A DNA stretch of 10,450 nucleotides from an uncultured Clostridia bacterium (GTDB lineage Bacteria; Bacillota; Clostridia; HGM11327). The stretch is taken from contig CAJLXE010000041.1 in the NCBI GenBank assembly GCA_905210525.1, forward strand, positions 1-10,450, read 5' to 3'. Position 1 is the first letter of the stretch; each line of letters begins with the position of its first letter. This document shows positions 7,234-10,450 of the stretch, piece by piece. Below the pieces are notes generated by a model that did no database searches, was not told the DNA's origin, and saw only the letters and a list, made by a program, of their open reading frames with translations. Both the position numbers and the translations under genes were made by a program.

Positions 7234-9819
7234 TTATTTTGTATTGTATTTAAGACCGTTTTCATCCGCAGTTACTTCAACAACACTGTTTTCTCTGATA
7301 TCGCCCTTCAATATAAGTCTGCCGATATCCGTTTCAACAGTTCTCTGTATGAATCTTCTGATAGGTCTTGCGCCGTATGCCGGATCAAACGAATTGTCAA
7401 CAATGTAGCGGCAACCCTCGTCCGTAAGAACAAGCTGTATATTCTTTTCCGCGAGCCTGTTCTTAAGCATATTGAACTGCAATCTTGCAATGCTCTTCAC
7501 TTCATTGATTCCGAGCGGCTTGAATACAACGATATCGTCAATACGATTTATAAATTCAGGCTTCATGTAGCGCTTGAGTTCGTCCGTAACAAGATTACGT
7601 GTTTCATCGTCAACCGTGCCGCCATCCTTTATTCTTTCCGTAAGGAACGCACTGCCTATGTTTGACGTCATTATGACAACCGTATTCTTGAAGTCTACAA
7701 CTCTGCCCTGACTGTCCGTAAGTCTTCCGTCGTCCAGCAACTGAAGCAGTATATTGAATACGTCCGGATGCGCTTTTTCGATTTCATCAAACAATATTAC
7801 GCAGTACGGTTTTCTTCTTACGGCTTCGGTAAGCTGTCCGCCCTCATCGTATCCTACATATCCCGGAGGTGCGCCTATAAGACGCGATACCGAAAATTTC
7901 TCCATGTATTCGGACATATCTATCCTTACCATGTTTTCTTCACTGTCAAAAAGCGTTGCGGCAAGAGTTTTTGCAACTTCGGTTTTGCCCACGCCCGTAG
8001 GTCCGAGGAATATGAACGAACCGATAGGTCTGTTCGGATCCTTAAGCCCCGCCCTTGCACGTATTACGGCGTTGGTTATTGCGGTAATTGCTTCGTCCTG
8101 TCCCACTACACGTTCTTTCATTACTTTGTCAAGATTGAGCATCTTTTCTTTTTCGCTTTCAACAAGCTTTGTAACCGGAATACCCGTCCACTGAGATACT
8201 ATCTGAGCTATTTCTTCGGAGGTTACTTCTTCCCTCAGAAGTCTGTTTTCACCCTCTATCGCTTTATTTTTTTCTTCGAGCTCCTGCTGAAGTTTAGGAA
8301 GCGTTCCGTATTTAATCTGAGCCACCTTATTGAGGTCATACTCTCTTTCGGCGCGTTCCATATCCGCCTTTTGCTGCTCTATTTTCGTTTTAAGAGCCTT
8401 TGTTTCCTCAATCTGCTCCTTCTCTTTTTTCCACTGAACGCTCTTTGCGTCAAGCGTCTGCTGCAGCTCGGCAATTTCCGACTGTATTGTTTCCAGTCTC
8501 TTTACAGAGCCTTCGTCGGTTTCCTTTTTGAGCGCCTCGCGTTCTATCTGAAGCTGCATCATTTTTCTTGTTATTTCATCAAGCTCGGCAGGCATACTGT
8601 CTATTTCCATTCTGAGCATTGCTGCCGCTTCATCCACAAGATCGATAGCCTTATCGGGCAAAAATCTGTCCGTTATATAACGGTGAGACAACTGAGCCGC
8701 CGCAATAAGCGCGCTGTCCTTAATTCTTACGCCATGGTGTATCTCAAATTTTTCTTTGAGTCCTCTCAGAATTGATATTGTGTCTTCAACCGTCGGCTGA
8801 TCGATAAGAACCGGCTGGAAACGTCTTTCAAGTGCGGGGTCCTTTTCGATGTACTTTCTGTATTCGTCAAGCGTCGTTGCGCCTATGCAGTGCAGTTCGC
8901 CTCTCGCAAGCTTCGGCTTGAGCAAATTGCCTGCGTCCATTGAGCCTTCCGTCTTGCCGGCGCCGACTATATTGTGCAATTCATCAATAAACAGAATTAT
9001 TTCGCCGTTTGATTTTTCCACTTCGTTAAGAACGCTCTTGAGTCTTTCCTCAAACTGACCTCTGTATTTTGCACCTGCCACAAGTGCGCCCATATCAAGC
9101 TCGAAAATACGTTTGTTCTTGATTGATTCCGGCACATCGCCCTTGAGTATTCTCTGTGCGAGACCTTCCACAACAGCCGTTTTACCAACGCCCGGTTCAC
9201 CTATAAGAACAGGGTTATTTTTCGTTCTTCTGCAGAGAATCCTGAGCATATGACGTATTTCTTCGTCCCTTCCTATTATAGGATCAAGCTTGTTCTTTTT
9301 TGCAAGCTCTATAAGATCTCTGCCGTACTTTTCCAATGTATTATAGGTATCCTCAGGCGTCTGTGAGGTTATACGCTGATTTTTTCTTACCGCCATAAGC
9401 TCCTTCAAAAACTTATCCTTTGTAATTCCGTACCTCTTTATAAGCTCTGCCGAATATCCGTCGTTTGCTTCTATGAGCGCTATATACAGATGCTCCGTGC
9501 CCATATATTCATCCTTGAATTCGTTCATGACTTTTTCCGCACGGATAAATATTTCGTTAAGCCTTCTCGTGATATACGGCTGCTGATTGCTTCCGCTCAC
9601 CTTCGGCCGCGAGTCAACATATTTTTGGAGCTGAGCTTCCATTTCAGCCGTGTTAACGCCCATGGAGTTGAGTATTCCTTTGATAGTGCTTTCAGGCTGC
9701 TGCAAAAGCGCCAGATGAAGCATCTCAACGTCTATCTCCTGAATTGAATTTTCTATTGCCATATTCTGTGCGGCTACAATAGCCTCTTGTGTTTTCTGAG
9801 TCATTTTCTCGATGTTCAT
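7234..9819 (-). CDS. clpB: ATP-dependent disaggregase ClpB (Hsp100)
   Basis: This 861-residue hexameric AAA+ machine threads aggregated proteins through its pore in cooperation with DnaK/DnaJ. Domains in order (numbered from ATG at 9819) start with a Clp-N repeat domain (1-145). The first AAA domain has GEPGVGKT (207-214), ILFIDE Walker B (275-280) and pore-loop Tyr252 in KYRG. A full-length coiled-coil M domain spans about 405-530. The second AAA domain has GPTGVGKT (606-613), ILFDE (675-679) and pore-loop Tyr654 in GYVG. A C-terminal small domain ends the protein. The long M domain and lack of an IGF/IGL-type ClpP loop mark it as ClpB rather than ClpC or ClpA. An ATG at 9834 would add five residues, but GGGAG sits 8 bases before 9819 and MNIEKMTQ is the family-like beginning, so 9819 is preferred. 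It follows a DnaJ-like gene by 53 bases and ends at a terminator. Confidence 0.96.
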   Translation of the reverse strand: MNIEKMTQKTQEAIVAAQNMAIENSIQEIDVEMLHLALLQQPESTIKGILNSMGVNTAEMEAQLQKYVDSRPKVSGSNQQPYITRRLNEIFIRAEKVMNEFKDEYMGTEHLYIALIEANDGYSAELIKRYGITKDKFLKELMAVRKNQRITSQTPEDTYNTLEKYGRDLIELAKKNKLDPIIGRDEEIRHMLRILCRRTKNNPVLIGEPGVGKTAVVEGLAQRILKGDVPESIKNKRIFELDMGALVAGAKYRGQFEERLKSVLNEVEKSNGEIILFIDELHNIVGAGKTEGSMDAGNLLKPKLARGELHCIGATTLDEYRKYIEKDPALERRFQPVLIDQPTVEDTISILRGLKEKFEIHHGVRIKDSALIAAAQLSHRYITDRFLPDKAIDLVDEAAAMLRMEIDSMPAELDEITRKMMQLQIEREALKKETDEGSVKRLETIQSEIAELQQTLDAKSVQWKKEKEQIEETKALKTKIEQQKADMERAEREYDLNKVAQIKYGTLPKLQQELEEKNKAIEGENRLLREEVTSEEIAQIVSQWTGIPVTKLVESEKEKMLNLDKVMKERVVGQDEAITAITNAVIRARAGLKDPNRPIGSFIFLGPTGVGKTEVAKTLAATLFDSEENMVRIDMSEYMEKFSVSRLIGAPPGYVGYDEGGQLTEAVRRKPYCVILFDEIEKAHPDVFNILLQLLDDGRLTDSQGRVVDFKNTVVIMTSNIGSAFLTERIKDGGTVDDETRNLVTDELKRYMKPEFINRIDDIVVFKPLGINEVKSIARLQFNMLKNRLAEKNIQLVLTDEGCRYIVDNSFDPAYGARPIRRFIQRTVETDIGRLILKGDIRENSVVEVTADENGLKYNTK

Positions 9820-9872
9820 AATACCATCTCCCATCTCACCGTAAAAATGTATTACCGTTCTGTTTTATATAA
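9820..9872 (-). promoter_or_regulatory. Short gap with the ribosome-binding site that sets the clpB start
   Basis: The 53 bases between the DnaJ-like stop and clpB contain no stem followed by a T run and no convincing -35/-10 pair, so the two genes are probably cotranscribed. GGGAG, 8 bases before the ATG at 9819, is a well-spaced Shine-Dalgarno. The alternative ATG at 9834 has only GGTGAG directly abutting it. No CIRCE inverted repeat or CtsR heptad repeat is visible here; such control, if any, would act upstream of the window. Confidence 0.5.
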
Positions 9873-10450
9873 TCAAATCTGATGTATTTTCTGCAGTTCC
9901 TTATAGAGAGTTATCTCTTTTTCGCCGGGATTATCCGGAATTACTATAACTATATTCACTATAAGGTCACCGACGTTGCCTTTTCTGTCCTTAAAGCCTT
10001 TATTCGGTATCTTAAGCTTTTTGCCCGCCTGCGTTCCCGGTTTTATATTCAGGTTTATCACCGAACCGTCTATTGTCGCAAACGAAACTTTTCCGCCGAG
10101 TACCGCGTCATACGGAGTTATATTTATATTCTGCGTAAGAACGCCGTCCTTAAGCTTATAAACCGCGTCATCCTCAACAACTATCTTAAGCTCCACGCCG
10201 GCATTTTTCATTCTGAGCTTTTCTCCGCTCTTTATGCCCGCCGGAATTTTTACTTTAAGCTGTTTGAGCTGTCCGCTTCCGTCGTCAAGCGACATCATTC
10301 TTTCCGTACCGTGATAAGCTTCATACACGCTTATCTTCACTTCTGCGGAAGACATCTGCTGATATTGCGGTTGCGCCTGCCTTCTGAAGCTCCCCGTAAA
10401 CGGATTGCCCGCCGTTCTTCTGCCTGTCGTATATGTTCCCGATGTACCCG
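9873..10450 (-). CDS. DnaJ/CbpA-like J-domain protein, C-terminal part (5' end cut off)
   Basis: The frame is open from the right edge to TGA at 9873, leaving 191 residues; the internal Met at 10355 is not a start, because coding similarity and the open frame run through it. From about residue 35 to the end the sequence matches the DnaJ C-terminal substrate-binding domains: VKISVYEAYHGTE, KVKIPAGIKSGEKLRM, then the second domain with PYDAVLGGKV, IKPGTQAGKKLKIPNKG, GDLIVNIVI, and a short C-terminal tail. No CxxCxGxG zinc repeats lie between the visible parts, pointing to a class B (CbpA-like) protein rather than classical DnaJ. The 31 residues before Met10355 form a Gly/Thr/Ser/Gln-rich linker. 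The J domain with HPD must lie outside the window and is inferred. Its place just before clpB suggests cotranscription and a role feeding clients to DnaK-ClpB. Confidence 0.88.
   Translation of the reverse strand, partial: GTSGTYTTGRRTAGNPFTGSFRRQAQPQYQQMSSAEVKISVYEAYHGTERMMSLDDGSGQLKQLKVKIPAGIKSGEKLRMKNAGVELKIVVEDDAVYKLKDGVLTQNINITPYDAVLGGKVSFATIDGSVINLNIKPGTQAGKKLKIPNKGFKDRKGNVGDLIVNIVIVIPDNPGEKEITLYKELQKIHQI

Noticed and set aside
7768..8775. Plus-strand open frame of 335 codons opposite clpB
   Set aside because: It is a mirror of the ClpB second AAA and coiled-coil region. The encoded protein is Phe/Tyr/Arg-rich low-quality sequence, with no plausible ribosome site or family resemblance, while the minus strand is unambiguous ClpB.
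9841..9860. ACCGT repeated twice in the gap before clpB
   Set aside because: Only two 5-base copies; it does not match CIRCE or CtsR operators and is easily explained by chance.

Overview
The window is a stretch of bacterial chromosome with every recognisable gene on the minus strand, so transcription runs from right to left. A Gram-positive anaerobe of the Clostridia/Firmicutes type is the best guess. The reasons are a class 1B dihydroorotate dehydrogenase paired with a PyrK electron-transfer subunit, the gene order pyrC-carA-carB-pyrK-pyrD, purine-rich Shine-Dalgarno sites, and heavy use of ATA and AGA codons at moderate GC. The genus cannot be named from this sequence.

Right part (7234-10450): a J-domain-protein gene cut by the right edge, of which only the substrate-binding C-terminal domains remain, is followed after 53 bases by clpB. 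The two probably form a protein-quality-control operon: the J protein would hand clients to DnaK, and ClpB would pull aggregates apart together with DnaK. A strong intrinsic terminator (7199-7229) closes this unit.

Middle (7064-7233, 170 bases): after the terminator comes a near-perfect sigma-A promoter (TTGACA, 17 bases, TGGTATAAT) and a leader of about 60 bases before pyrC. The leader holds a hairpin and an 18-codon reading frame that overlaps the pyrC start. It contains no attenuator terminator.

Left part (1-7063): pyrC, carA, carB, pyrK and pyrD (the last cut by the left edge) form a tight pyrimidine-biosynthesis operon with junctions of -4, +62, +15 and -7 bases. CarA and CarB make carbamoyl phosphate, PyrC closes the ring to dihydroorotate, and PyrD with PyrK oxidises it to orotate using NAD+. 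pyrB, for the step between, is absent from this part of the operon; pyrE and pyrF could lie beyond the left edge.

No mobile element, tRNA, rRNA, CRISPR array or clearly new system was seen. The most informative second-look items are the pyrC leader, the carA-carB junction and the DnaJ-ClpB pairing.
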